Origin: Verrucomicrobiaceae bacterium UBA2429
GTDB taxonomy: Bacteria > Verrucomicrobiota > Verrucomicrobiia > Verrucomicrobiales > Verrucomicrobiaceae
Assembly: GCA_002343505.1 (NCBI GenBank)
Contig: DDQZ01000011.1
Coordinates: 1 to 21,168, forward strand
Length of the DNA: 21,168 nucleotides
Direction of reading: 5' to 3'
This document shows, in pieces, positions 1 through 7,280 of this stretch. Every line of letters starts with the position of its first letter. Position 1 is the first letter of the stretch. The notes under the pieces were generated by a model. The model made no database searches. It saw only the letters and a list, made by a program, of their open reading frames with translations, and was not told where the DNA came from. The translations under genes were made by a program, and so were the position numbers.

Positions 1-1832
1 TCAACTCGCAGATGCTCAACGATATAGGTCTGGCGGTCCGGTGTGTTTTTACCCATGTAAAAAGCAAGCAGTTCCTTGATGGTCTTGTGCTCGGGCATCA
101 TGACGGGTTCCAGGCGCATTTTGGGGCCTATGAAGTGCTTGAATTCGTCGGGCGAAATTTCGCCGAGGCCTTTGAAACGGGTGATCTCCGCGTTCTTGCC
201 ACAGCAGTGGATGGCACGCTGGCGCTCCTCGTCGCCGTAGCAGTAGAAGGTCTCTTTCTTGTTGCGGACGCGGAAGAGGGGCGTCTGCAGGATGTGCAGG
301 TGGCCGGCGCGAACGATCTCCGGGAAGAACTGGAGAAAGAAGGTGATCATCAGCAGGCGGATGTGCATTCCGTCCACGTCGGCATCGGTGGCGAGGATGA
401 TCTTGTTGTAGCGCAGGTCCTCGATGTTTTCGTCAATCTGGAGGGCGTTGGCCAGAAGGTAGAACTCCTCGTTCTCATAGACGATCTTGCGGCTGAGACC
501 GTAGCTGTTGAGCGGCTTGCCGCGCAAGGAGAAGACGGCCTGGGTCTCTACATCGCGGCTTTTGGTGATGGAGCCGGAGGCGCTGTCGCCCTCGGTGATG
601 AAGAGCGTGCTCTCCTCCCGACGCTTGTCCTTGGTGTCGAGATGGATGCGGCAGTCGCGCAGCTTTTTGTTGTGGACCTTGGCCTTGCGCGCGCTGTCGC
701 GCGCGGCTTTCTGGATGCCGCTGATCTCTTTGCGCTCCTTTTCGTTGGCGTTGATTTTTTCCTGGAGCGCTTTGGCGAGGTCACCGTGCTTGTGGAGATA
801 GTTGTCGAGTTCCTTGACGACGGTGTTGATGATGTGGGTGCGCAGATTACGCCCGTTGGGCTCCATGTGGGTGGAGCCTAGCTTGGTCTTGGTCTGGCTT
901 TCAAAGACAGGCTCCTGCACTTTTACGGAAACAGCGGCGATCAGGGAACCGCGAACGTCATTGGGGTCATACTGCTTGTTGAAGTAAGCACGGCATTCCT
1001 GCACGATGGCTTCACGAAAAGCGGCAAGATGCGTGCCGCCCTGGGTGGTGTGCTGGCCGTTGACGAAGGTGTAGTACTCCTCGCCGTAACCGGTGCCGTG
1101 GGTGAAGGCAACCTCGATGTCCGTGCCGGTGAGATAGACGACCGGGTAGAGCGGCTCCTCGGTGAGCTTGGCGGCGATCAGGTCGCGCAGACCGTCTTTG
1201 GAGCGAAAGGTCTCACCATTGAGCTTGAGGGTGAGGCCGGGATTCAGCCAGGAGTAAAAGCGCAGCATCTCGCGCACATAATCCAGCTTGAAATGCACAT
1301 GGCTGGTGAAACTCTCCGTGTCCGGGCGGAAGGTAATGCGCGTGCCATCCGGCTCGTCACAAGGCGCGGGCCTGCCCATGTCGTATTTCACAATGCCCTG
1401 GCTGAACTCAATGGCGCGGGTCTGCTTTTCGCGGATGGCCTGTATCTCAAAGAAAGTGCTGAGGGCGTTCACCGCCTTGATGCCCACGCCGTTGAGGCCC
1501 ACGGAGCGCTTGAAGACCTCGCTGTCATACTTGGCACCCGTGTTAATCTGAGCGGCGCATTCCATGAGCTTGCCCAGAGGGATGCCTCGGCCGTAGTCGC
1601 GCACCGTCACTTGATGGTCCTCGGTGATCTCCACTTCGATGACCTTTCCGTAGCCCATGACATGTTCATCAATACTGTTGTCGAGAACCTCTTTGAGAAG
1701 TACATAAATGCCATCCTCCGGCTGGGAACCGTCCCCCAGTTTGCCAATATACATTCCTGGCCGAAGGCGAATATGCTCGCGCCAGTCGAGGGATTTGATG
1801 CTGTCTTCAGTGTAGTTATGGGCGGGAGGCAT
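1..1832 (-). CDS. parE: DNA topoisomerase IV subunit B (ParE-like), 3' end cut by the window edge
   Basis: This is the ATPase/Toprim subunit of a type IIA topoisomerase, which with a ParC/GyrA-like partner decatenates or relaxes DNA. The start is the ATG at 1832 and about 610 codons are visible. The GHKL ATPase core shows Glu48 and Asn52 in EVLDNSIDE, a YGRG stretch near 80-83 and the glycine-rich GLNGVGIK at 112-119. The Toprim part shows EGDSASGS from Glu414 and DADVD at 483-487. The wording [14 protein letters not shown], followed by [12 protein letters not shown], matches the Bacteroidetes-type ParE rather than canonical GyrB (EGDSAGGSAKQGRD), which is why topoisomerase IV is preferred. 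The visible end ([16 protein letters not shown]) resembles the extreme C terminus of that family, so probably only a few codons are missing. No Shine-Dalgarno sequence is visible. The partner gene would be expected just outside the window. The family is certain; the parE name is an inference. Confidence 0.93.
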   Translation of the reverse strand, partial: MPPAHNYTEDSIKSLDWREHIRLRPGMYIGKLGDGSQPEDGIYVLLKEVLDNSIDEHVMGYGKVIEVEITEDHQVTVRDYGRGIPLGKLMECAAQINTGAKYDSEVFKRSVGLNGVGIKAVNALSTFFEIQAIREKQTRAIEFSQGIVKYDMGRPAPCDEPDGTRITFRPDTESFTSHVHFKLDYVREMLRFYSWLNPGLTLKLNGETFRSKDGLRDLIAAKLTEEPLYPVVYLTGTDIEVAFTHGTGYGEEYYTFVNGQHTTQGGTHLAAFREAIVQECRAYFNKQYDPNDVRGSLIAAVSVKVQEPVFESQTKTKLGSTHMEPNGRNLRTHIINTVVKELDNYLHKHGDLAKALQEKINANEKERKEISGIQKAARDSARKAKVHNKKLRDCRIHLDTKDKRREESTLFITEGDSASGSITKSRDVETQAVFSLRGKPLNSYGLSRKIVYENEEFYLLANALQIDENIEDLRYNKIILATDADVDGMHIRLLMITFFLQFFPEIVRAGHLHILQTPLFRVRNKKETFYCYGDEERQRAIHCCGKNAEITRFKGLGEISPDEFKHFIGPKMRLEPVMMPEHKTIKELLAFYMGKNTPDRQTYIVEHLRV

Positions 1833-2040
1833 GGTCAAAAAAGTGGCAAAATCCAGCGTGGGTTAGGGCGGAATGAAGGCGGAGTCAAGATCACGCCCTT
1901 CTCTTGATCGGAGAGACTCGCTGATGCGGCAAAGGCTGCCGATTTTGCTCACCAGGCTCGAATTATCAAAGAAAGTTTAATTTTTTGCTGGAATAATTTT
2001 CATATTTGTCATAAAATCACGGTATATTGCCATTCAGTTC
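1833..2040. promoter_or_regulatory. Divergent intergenic region with AT-rich putative promoter
   Basis: This gap separates the leftward parE-like gene from the rightward gene at 2041. Its right half (about 1960-2030) is strikingly AT-rich against GC-rich surroundings. TATATT at 2023-2028 could be a -10 hexamer for the rightward unit, but no good -35 lies 16-18 bp upstream. An alternative pairing is TTGCTG at 1985-1990 with CATAAA at 2010-2015, whose spacing is long. The promoter role rests on position and composition, not on a clean consensus. No obvious operator palindrome was seen. Confidence 0.35.
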
Positions 2041-2760
2041 ATGCCCCTTGCTTTCTCGTTCCAATCCCAGCGCCGCCATTTTGCGGACGAACCTCCCTCT
2101 TTTTCAGGGGCGGTGGATGAAGCCGCCGCGTCCCCCGACAAAGAGAATCAAAATGCCTCCACTCCCCAAAAGGCGCTTCCTCTTTTTGATTCTCCACCGA
2201 GCACAGGCGGCTTGGCCGCCATGGCAGTGAATCAAAGCTGGGGCATGCCGCAGCCACCGGAATCTATCCCGCATGCAGTGATGCCCCGAACAGCCATCGC
2301 CGCGAGTCTTGCCTCGGCAGCAAAGACACCTGGCGAACTGCTGCCAGACCCTGGAGCTGACAAGACAGCAGTACCGGCAGTGGACTCCTGGAAAACGGAA
2401 ATTGACGAGGGCATCAACCAGCTTCGGAACGACATCTTCGCAGCCGTCATGGGTGTCAGCGCTCTGAAAGACCGCCTGGACGGGCTGGAATACCATGCAC
2501 CAGCCCCTTCCCAACCCGCCAACGACCTGCCGGAAGCGGCTCGCGAGCAGATCCTGGCATGGATCGAAGACCGGCTCGCCTCATGCCTGGACGAAAAAAT
2601 CGCATGCGCTCTCGATCAAGTGATCTCCGCCCGCCAGGAAAGTCTCATCACCCGCATGAGCACAGCGGAATTCTTCCGCCAGCCTCCCGGCTTCCCCCTC
2701 CCCGACCGCCGCACTGCTTTCGCGCAAGCTCCGACGATCCTCGCCACCTCCCTCTCATGA
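2041..2760 (+). CDS. Hypothetical protein with coiled-coil character, coupled to a histidine kinase
   Basis: I do not recognise this 239-residue protein. It has no signal peptide or membrane segment. Residues 1-110 are rich in Pro, Ala, Ser and Gln and look disordered. Two amphipathic helical stretches follow, at about 115-150 (from SWKTEIDEG to KDRLDGLE) and 163-208 (from EAAREQILAW to SLITRMS), which could form a coiled coil. A Pro/Arg-rich tail closes the protein. The start is the first ATG after the AT-rich region, with no Shine-Dalgarno sequence. Its TGA overlaps the ATG of the hybrid histidine kinase (ATGA, 2757-2760), which suggests translational coupling. By context it could be an accessory or scaffolding partner of that kinase, but no motif supports this. 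The long open frame, convincing junction and codon use like the neighbours argue that it is real. Confidence 0.75.
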   Translation: MPLAFSFQSQRRHFADEPPSFSGAVDEAAASPDKENQNASTPQKALPLFDSPPSTGGLAAMAVNQSWGMPQPPESIPHAVMPRTAIAASLASAAKTPGELLPDPGADKTAVPAVDSWKTEIDEGINQLRNDIFAAVMGVSALKDRLDGLEYHAPAPSQPANDLPEAAREQILAWIEDRLASCLDEKIACALDQVISARQESLITRMSTAEFFRQPPGFPLPDRRTAFAQAPTILATSLS

Positions 2761-4733
2761 ACTCGCTACGACTCCGCTTCCTCCTGCCGCTTGTTTTGTT
2801 CGGCTTCCTCCCGGCCATGGGCGCCGCGCGGCTGATGGGCCACTCGCTCGACTGGTTTTTCGGCACCCAGGGGGTGCTGCTCGGCGGGGGTGTTTTTCTC
2901 GCCGCCTATCTCCTGAGCGGCTGGGTGCTCAAGCCCGTGGCCGCGATGATGAACGCCACCGCCTCCCTCATGCGCGGCATCCCGCCGACAAAAGACGTGG
3001 CCGAATGGCTGCCCGCCGACTTCTGGAAGCTGCGCTGCGACGTCAACATGCTCTTCGCCAAGCACCGCCAGGCGCTCAGCACTGCGGAGACCCACTCCTG
3101 CCAGACTGCCCAGCGCCTCGCCAATGCCGAGCGTCTTCTGCGCGATGCGTTCACCGCGCTCCAGGGCATCTTCTCCGCCAGCGACGAAGGCGTCGCCGTC
3201 GTGGATGGCAACGGCACCATCATCGCCTCCAATGCCCGCCTCGACGAATTCCTCGGCAGCCCGCTCGATGAAAACGGCGGACGCGACTTTGAAACTCTTG
3301 CCGGACTCCTCGCCGCGCGCTTCCAGGACTCCGGCAAAGTCGCCGGCTGGATCCGCGAGTGCCTTGAAGAACCCGCGTTCAAAGGCTCTCTGGAAGCCGG
3401 GATGGACGGCGGCACCATCATGGAGCTGCGCACCGCCCCCATGCTTGGCGACAGCGGCGAAGTCCTTGGCCGCCTCTGGCTCCTGCGCGACCGCACCGAG
3501 CTCAGCGGTCTGCGCCAGCAACTGCGCGAGTCGCAAAAACTCGGCACCCTCGGCCAGCTCGCCGGCGGCATCGCCCATGACTTCAACAACATGCTCACCA
3601 CCATCCGCGGCAATCTCACCCTCGCCGAGATCAGCCCCGGCGGCGACGTGAAGGACAAAATCAAAACCGCCACACACGCCACCCAGCGCGCCGCCGACCT
3701 CGTCAAGCAGCTCCTCAGCTACTCCCGCCGCAGCGGCGGCGCCTCCGCGCGCAGGGTCACCAACGTCAAAAAGCTCCTCGCCGACGTCGAAAACATGCTC
3801 AAGCACAGCGTGGACCCCCGCGTCAGCATCCGCGTCCGCGCCGGCATGGACGCCTCCTTCGTCATGGCGGATGCCGCCCAGCTCGAGCAGGTCGTCCTCA
3901 ATCTCTGCATCAACGCGCGCGATTCCCTGCCCGCCGAGAACGGCGTCATCGAAATCGGCATCGAAAACATCACCCAGCGCGCTCCCGACGGCGTCTCCGG
4001 CCCCGCCGAGTTCACCGTCATCACCGTGCGCGACAACGGCCGCGGCATTCCCGAATCCGTCCGCCCGCACATCTTCGAGCCCTTCTTCACCACCAAGCAG
4101 GACGGCAAAGGCACCGGACTCGGACTCTCCATGGCGCAGGACATCATCCGCGAGCACGGCGGCTGGATCGAGTTCGACAGCGCCGAGGGCCAGGGCAGCG
4201 TCTTCCGCATCCATCTGCCCCGCACCAGCGACCCCGAAAATGTGGATGACGACCTCCACGCGGACGCCCTCATCCCCGCCCAGTCCCTCGAGAGCGGGCG
4301 CGGCACCATCCTCGTCGTGGACGACGAGGAATCCGTGCGCGCCACCGCCGTGAACATGCTCAAATACCTCGGCTACCAGATACTCGAAGCCGCCGACGGC
4401 CAGCAGGCGCTTGATGTCCTCCTCCACAGCGGACGCCAGGTGGACGCCGTCATGCTCGACATCTACATGCCCGTGCTCAGCGGGCGCGACGCCTTCAAGC
4501 AAATGCGCGAGGCCGGCAACGACACCCCCGTCGTCATCTGCAGCGGCTTCGTCATGGACCCCGACGAGTTCGTCATTCTCGGCCAGGGGCACCCGCCGCC
4601 CGTCGAAATCATGCTCAAACCCTACTCTCTCGACGCCCTCGGCAAGGCCATGGCCAAAGCCGTCCAGTCAGGCAGGGAGGCCGCCCCCCCGGCCGGCCGC
4701 AGCGCCGCCCGGATCCCCTTCTTCCAACACTAG
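2757..4733 (+). CDS. Hybrid sensor histidine kinase/response regulator with PAS domain
   Basis: This 658-residue inner-membrane sensor kinase carries its own receiver domain. Two hydrophobic segments lie at about 8-26 and 38-58 with a short loop between, so there is little periplasmic sensing domain. Residues 100-135 form a helical linker and 136-245 a PAS-like fold (from FSASDEGVAVVDGNG). The HisKA box GGIAHDFNNML holds phosphoacceptor His274. The ATPase domain has N-box Asn386, DNGRG at 426-430, FEPFFTTK at 440-447 and GTGLGLS at 452-458. The C-terminal receiver has the acidic pair Asp522/Asp523, phosphoacceptor Asp568, Ser596 and Lys621. All catalytic residues appear present. The AHDFNN-type kinase with attached receiver is a common arrangement in which phosphate moves to or from a separate regulator. 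No DNA-binding output domain is present and no partner regulator is nearby. The ATG at 2757 is preferred over an in-frame ATG at 2559, because the 4-bp overlap and membrane segment start there. Confidence 0.93.
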   Translation: MNSLRLRFLLPLVLFGFLPAMGAARLMGHSLDWFFGTQGVLLGGGVFLAAYLLSGWVLKPVAAMMNATASLMRGIPPTKDVAEWLPADFWKLRCDVNMLFAKHRQALSTAETHSCQTAQRLANAERLLRDAFTALQGIFSASDEGVAVVDGNGTIIASNARLDEFLGSPLDENGGRDFETLAGLLAARFQDSGKVAGWIRECLEEPAFKGSLEAGMDGGTIMELRTAPMLGDSGEVLGRLWLLRDRTELSGLRQQLRESQKLGTLGQLAGGIAHDFNNMLTTIRGNLTLAEISPGGDVKDKIKTATHATQRAADLVKQLLSYSRRSGGASARRVTNVKKLLADVENMLKHSVDPRVSIRVRAGMDASFVMADAAQLEQVVLNLCINARDSLPAENGVIEIGIENITQRAPDGVSGPAEFTVITVRDNGRGIPESVRPHIFEPFFTTKQDGKGTGLGLSMAQDIIREHGGWIEFDSAEGQGSVFRIHLPRTSDPENVDDDLHADALIPAQSLESGRGTILVVDDEESVRATAVNMLKYLGYQILEAADGQQALDVLLHSGRQVDAVMLDIYMPVLSGRDAFKQMREAGNDTPVVICSGFVMDPDEFVILGQGHPPPVEIMLKPYSLDALGKAMAKAVQSGREAAPPAGRSAARIPFFQH

Positions 4734-4743
4734 CCGCCCGTGC

Positions 4744-5502
4744 TCAGGGCTTCCACCGGCGGGACTCCACCACCTGGTGCGTCAGCGCCAGGAACAGCAG
4801 CGCGAAGCTCGTGTAGTAAACCAGCGGGCGCGTGTCAATCAGCCCGTTGGTGAAGATGCGGATGTGCTCCGTGCTTGCGATGTAGTGGATGATGTCCACA
4901 AAGCTCTCGCTCACCTGCCGGCCGATGACGCTGATGAACAGCCCGCCCAGGAAATGCAGCAGGCTCATCGTGAAGGACACCACCGCCGCGATGATCTGGT
5001 TCGAGGTCAGCGAGGAGGCGAAGCAGCCGATCGCCAGGTTGAAAAGCCCCATCACAAACAAAATCAGGTAGCTGCCCTTCAGCGCCCCCGCCGGCATCTC
5101 AACCTGCCCTGCGGTGATCCAGTCCACCAGCGCGAAGTTCAGCGCGCTCGGCGTCCACAACAGGCAGTACAGCAGCACCGAGGCCGCGTACTTCGACCAC
5201 ACCACCTGCCAGGTGCGCACCGGCGCCGTGAACAGCGTCTCCAGCGTCCCCATCTTTTTCTCCTCCGCGAACAGCCGCATCGTCAGCAGCGGGAAGATGA
5301 AGAAATACGAAAGCCAGAACCACATCGCATGGAAGGTCCACGTCACGATGGACCCCTCGCTCGGACCGCGCTCAAGCACCGAGAGCGCCGCGCGCAGGCA
5401 GAAGCCATTGAGCACCATCACCAGCGCCAGAACGATGTAGGCCATCGGCGAGACGAAAAACGCCCGCAGTTCCTTTTTCAGCAGCACCCAGAAAATTCTC
5501 AT
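4744..5502 (-). CDS. ABC-2 type transporter permease (GldF-like)
   Basis: This 252-residue polytopic membrane protein has about six hydrophobic segments. It begins MRIFWVLLKKELRAFF, the usual opening of ABC-2 permeases of the GldF/NosY/Nod-type group. The motif MRLFAEEKKMGTLETLFTAPV after the second membrane segment is the conserved coupling region (E-E...GT.E.L...P) that contacts the ATPase. It lies directly downstream of the ATPase gene, and the two should form one exporter. An in-frame TTG at 5511 directly abuts the ATPase stop codon; the ATG at 5502 is chosen here, leaving a 9-bp gap. Neither start has a visible Shine-Dalgarno sequence. The substrate is unknown. In Bacteroidetes, related permeases work with GldA and GldG in gliding, but no GldG-like gene is present here, so a gliding role should not be assumed. 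The gene converges with the histidine kinase, leaving a 10-bp gap with no terminator. Confidence 0.9.
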   Translation of the reverse strand: MRIFWVLLKKELRAFFVSPMAYIVLALVMVLNGFCLRAALSVLERGPSEGSIVTWTFHAMWFWLSYFFIFPLLTMRLFAEEKKMGTLETLFTAPVRTWQVVWSKYAASVLLYCLLWTPSALNFALVDWITAGQVEMPAGALKGSYLILFVMGLFNLAIGCFASSLTSNQIIAAVVSFTMSLLHFLGGLFISVIGRQVSESFVDIIHYIASTEHIRIFTNGLIDTRPLVYYTSFALLFLALTHQVVESRRWKP

Positions 5503-5511
5503 GATGATCAA

Positions 5512-6501
5512 TTAAAACACGCCCGGCGACTCCGCCGACGCCAGTTCCACAAACACCTCCTCCAGCCCCGGCAGCCTGCGGTGCAGCTCCCGCACCTGCC
5601 AGCCGCGCTCCGAGGCCAGCGCCATCACCGCCTCGCGCACATCCTGGCGCGGCTCCACGCGCAGCACCAGCCTTTGCCAGCCGTCCCCCGCCTCCTCCGC
5701 GGACGCCTTGCGCACGCCGGGCAGCGCCTCCAGCGCCGCCGTCATCTCCCCGCTGCCGCGCAGCTCCGCATGCACCTCCGTCAGCGTGCGCAGGCGCCGC
5801 GCCAGATTCTCCGGCGTGTCATCGGCCAGCAACCGTCCGTGGTGGATCATCACCACGCGGTCGCACAGGCTCTCCACCTCCGGCAGGATGTGGGTGGAGA
5901 GCAGGATGGTGTGCTTCGGGCGCAGCCCGCGCAGCAGCTCCCGCACCTGGCGGATCTGCACCGGGTCCAGCCCGTTGGAAGGCTCGTCCAGGATCAGCAA
6001 AGGCGGCTCGTGCAGCAGCGCGTCGGCCAGCGCCACCCGCTGCCGGTAGCCCTTGGAGAGGTTGCCGATCAGGCGGCGGCGCGCGTCCGTCACCGAGCAC
6101 AGGTCCATCACCTCCCCCACACGGCGGCGCATCGCCTGCCCGGCCAGCCCCTTCAGCTCCGCGCGGAAGCGCAGGTACTCCTTCACCCGCATCTCCGTGT
6201 ACAGCGGCGCCGTCTCCGGCATGTAGCCCACCGAGCGGCGCACCGCCAGCGACTCGTGGAACACATCGTGCCCGTTCACCCGCGCCCGCCCCGAGGTCGG
6301 CGGCATGTAGCCAGAGAGAATGCGCATCGTCGTGGACTTGCCCGCACCGTTCGGCCCCAGGAAACCCACGATCTGTCCCGGCTCCACCTCAAACGTCACA
6401 TCATCCACCGCCATCCGCCCGGCATACTGCTTGGTCAGGTGTTGGACTTGGATCATGGACATCGTGGGAGGGGAAAAAGACGCCGCAGGCGCGGTTGCCA
6501 T
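5512..6501 (-). CDS. ABC transporter ATP-binding protein (GldA-like)
   Basis: This cytoplasmic ATPase energises the permease encoded just downstream. With the start at 6501 it has 329 residues. The Walker A is GPNGAGKST at 49-57, the signature is LSKGYRQ at 148-154, the Walker B LLILDEP at 168-174 and the switch histidine is His204. The C-terminal 80 residues or so form an extra regulatory domain typical of the multidrug/GldA-like (CcmA) group. Start choice: conserved sequence begins at MIQVQHLTKQY (ATG at 6456, with another in-frame ATG at 6462), but those have no Shine-Dalgarno. The ATG at 6501 has GAGG about 5 nt upstream and adds a short Ala/Pro-rich lead, so it is chosen with moderate confidence. 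The frame stays open to 6870, but that part looks non-coding. The stop codon is immediately followed by the permease gene. Confidence 0.92.
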   Translation of the reverse strand: MATAPAASFSPPTMSMIQVQHLTKQYAGRMAVDDVTFEVEPGQIVGFLGPNGAGKSTTMRILSGYMPPTSGRARVNGHDVFHESLAVRRSVGYMPETAPLYTEMRVKEYLRFRAELKGLAGQAMRRRVGEVMDLCSVTDARRRLIGNLSKGYRQRVALADALLHEPPLLILDEPSNGLDPVQIRQVRELLRGLRPKHTILLSTHILPEVESLCDRVVMIHHGRLLADDTPENLARRLRTLTEVHAELRGSGEMTAALEALPGVRKASAEEAGDGWQRLVLRVEPRQDVREAVMALASERGWQVRELHRRLPGLEEVFVELASAESPGVF

Positions 6502-6760
6502 TAAACCCTCAATCCGCCCCTGACAAGACGGGAACACCGCCTCGGCAAAACTCCGCGCCGCTTCCCCACCCCGCACGCCATGCGACAAAGATGCGCCTTG
6601 CATCCCGCCCGGCGGCCCCCTTACCTTTGCGCGCGCCACAGCCGCGGCAGTCCAGGTCAGGCCCGGCCTGGGAACCCTGCGGCGCGCCCGCCCCGTTCGC
6701 CCACCACCCGGAAACCCCTCCGCCACCCGGCCCCGTTCCGCCAGACCCGCCCCATTTCCC
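6502..6760. other. GC-rich gap between divergent ABC ATPase and small lipoprotein genes
   Basis: About 260 bp without a supported gene. It is very GC-rich, so it is open in several frames, but none has the composition or motifs of a known protein. It presumably holds the promoters of the two diverging genes. No recognisable promoter hexamers, repeats or hairpins stood out. Confidence 0.5.
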
Positions 6761-6952
6761 ATGAAACACCTCCTCATCGCCACCACCCTGCTCGCCGCCG
6801 CCGGCTGCAGCCTGCCTCCCAGGGACGCCTGGCGCGTCGTGCGCAGGGACGGTCTGCTCACCTGCGCCACGCGCCATCACAACCCCGCCGTGCCCGCCAA
6901 CCGCTACCTCAGCCACCCGCCCGCGCAGGCCCGCTCCGGGTCAGGCCACTGA
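6761..6952 (+). CDS. Small putative lipoprotein
   Basis: A 63-residue protein with a typical lipoprotein signal: MKHLLIATTLLAAAGC, with the Lys-His start, a hydrophobic core and lipobox LAAAGC whose Cys16 would be lipidated. The remaining 47 residues are short, basic and Arg/His-rich with no known domain. No Shine-Dalgarno sequence precedes the ATG. The opening MKH plus a short hydrophobic stretch resembles the small lipoprotein at 8912, but the mature parts differ. The last 49 bp overlap, tail to tail, a possible small gene on the other strand (6904-7173). The function is unknown; an envelope-associated role is inferred from the signal alone. Confidence 0.6.
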   Translation: MKHLLIATTLLAAAGCSLPPRDAWRVVRRDGLLTCATRHHNPAVPANRYLSHPPAQARSGSGH

Positions 6953-7173
6953 CCCCCGCCCGGCCCGACCGCCGGATCCAGCCCCCGCCTGCCCCCCAGC
7001 CAAAACACGCCCGCAGATCGCGGAAAGGCGATGCCATGCACCCGAATCCGAGGCTCCGATTCACCCGCCTGACACTCATTTGCCACGATCCGACGCTCTT
7101 GTTTTGCCTCCCGGGACACCTGCCGGGCAATTTCAGAGTTCGATTTTGCATTGAACCAGAACAGTTTACGCAT
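6904..7173 (-). CDS. Possible small hypothetical protein with strong ribosome binding site
   Basis: A candidate 89-residue product beginning MRKLFWFNAKSNSEIARQ. Its ATG at 7173 is preceded by GGAGGGG at 7178-7184, an almost ideal Shine-Dalgarno spacing, whereas most genes here have none. The first 60 residues or so are charged and helix-like with a lower third-position GC than the surroundings; the last 30 are Gly/Pro/Arg-rich and look like read-through of GC-rich non-coding DNA. It has no recognised domain. It sits in a 328-bp gap (6953-7280) that otherwise holds only the upstream region of the sulfatase gene. It could equally be chance, since GC-rich DNA keeps frames open. Confidence 0.35.
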   Translation of the reverse strand: MRKLFWFNAKSNSEIARQVSREAKQERRIVANECQAGESEPRIRVHGIAFPRSAGVFWLGGRRGLDPAVGPGGGQWPDPERACAGGWLR

Positions 7174-7280
7174 CACACCCCTCCGCCATGCCCGCCGCCC
7201 GGCAAAAGCAAAATCACATCCCCGGACCACGCCAAGTCAGACTGCAATTCCCCCGCCATCTGCCGCGTTACCACCCCGCC

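Noticed and set aside
12..1907. Long plus-strand frames at 12-881 and 1029-1907
   Set aside because: Both are antisense to the parE-like gene, which has complete ATPase and Toprim motifs.
2766..4592. 608-residue open frame on the minus strand opposite the histidine kinase
   Set aside because: It is the antisense shadow of a GC-rich gene whose kinase and receiver motifs are unmistakable on the plus strand; the Gly/Ala/Glu/Val/Asp/His-rich translation has no domain.
4734..4743. Terminator between the converging histidine kinase and ABC permease genes
   Set aside because: Only 10 bp separate the genes, with no stem and no T-run in either direction.
4411..6504. 697-residue plus-strand frame crossing the kinase end and the ABC genes
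   Set aside because: It spans two genes on the other strand plus another frame of the kinase, is rich in Arg/His/Gln/Pro as expected of GC-rich antisense, and lacks any domain.
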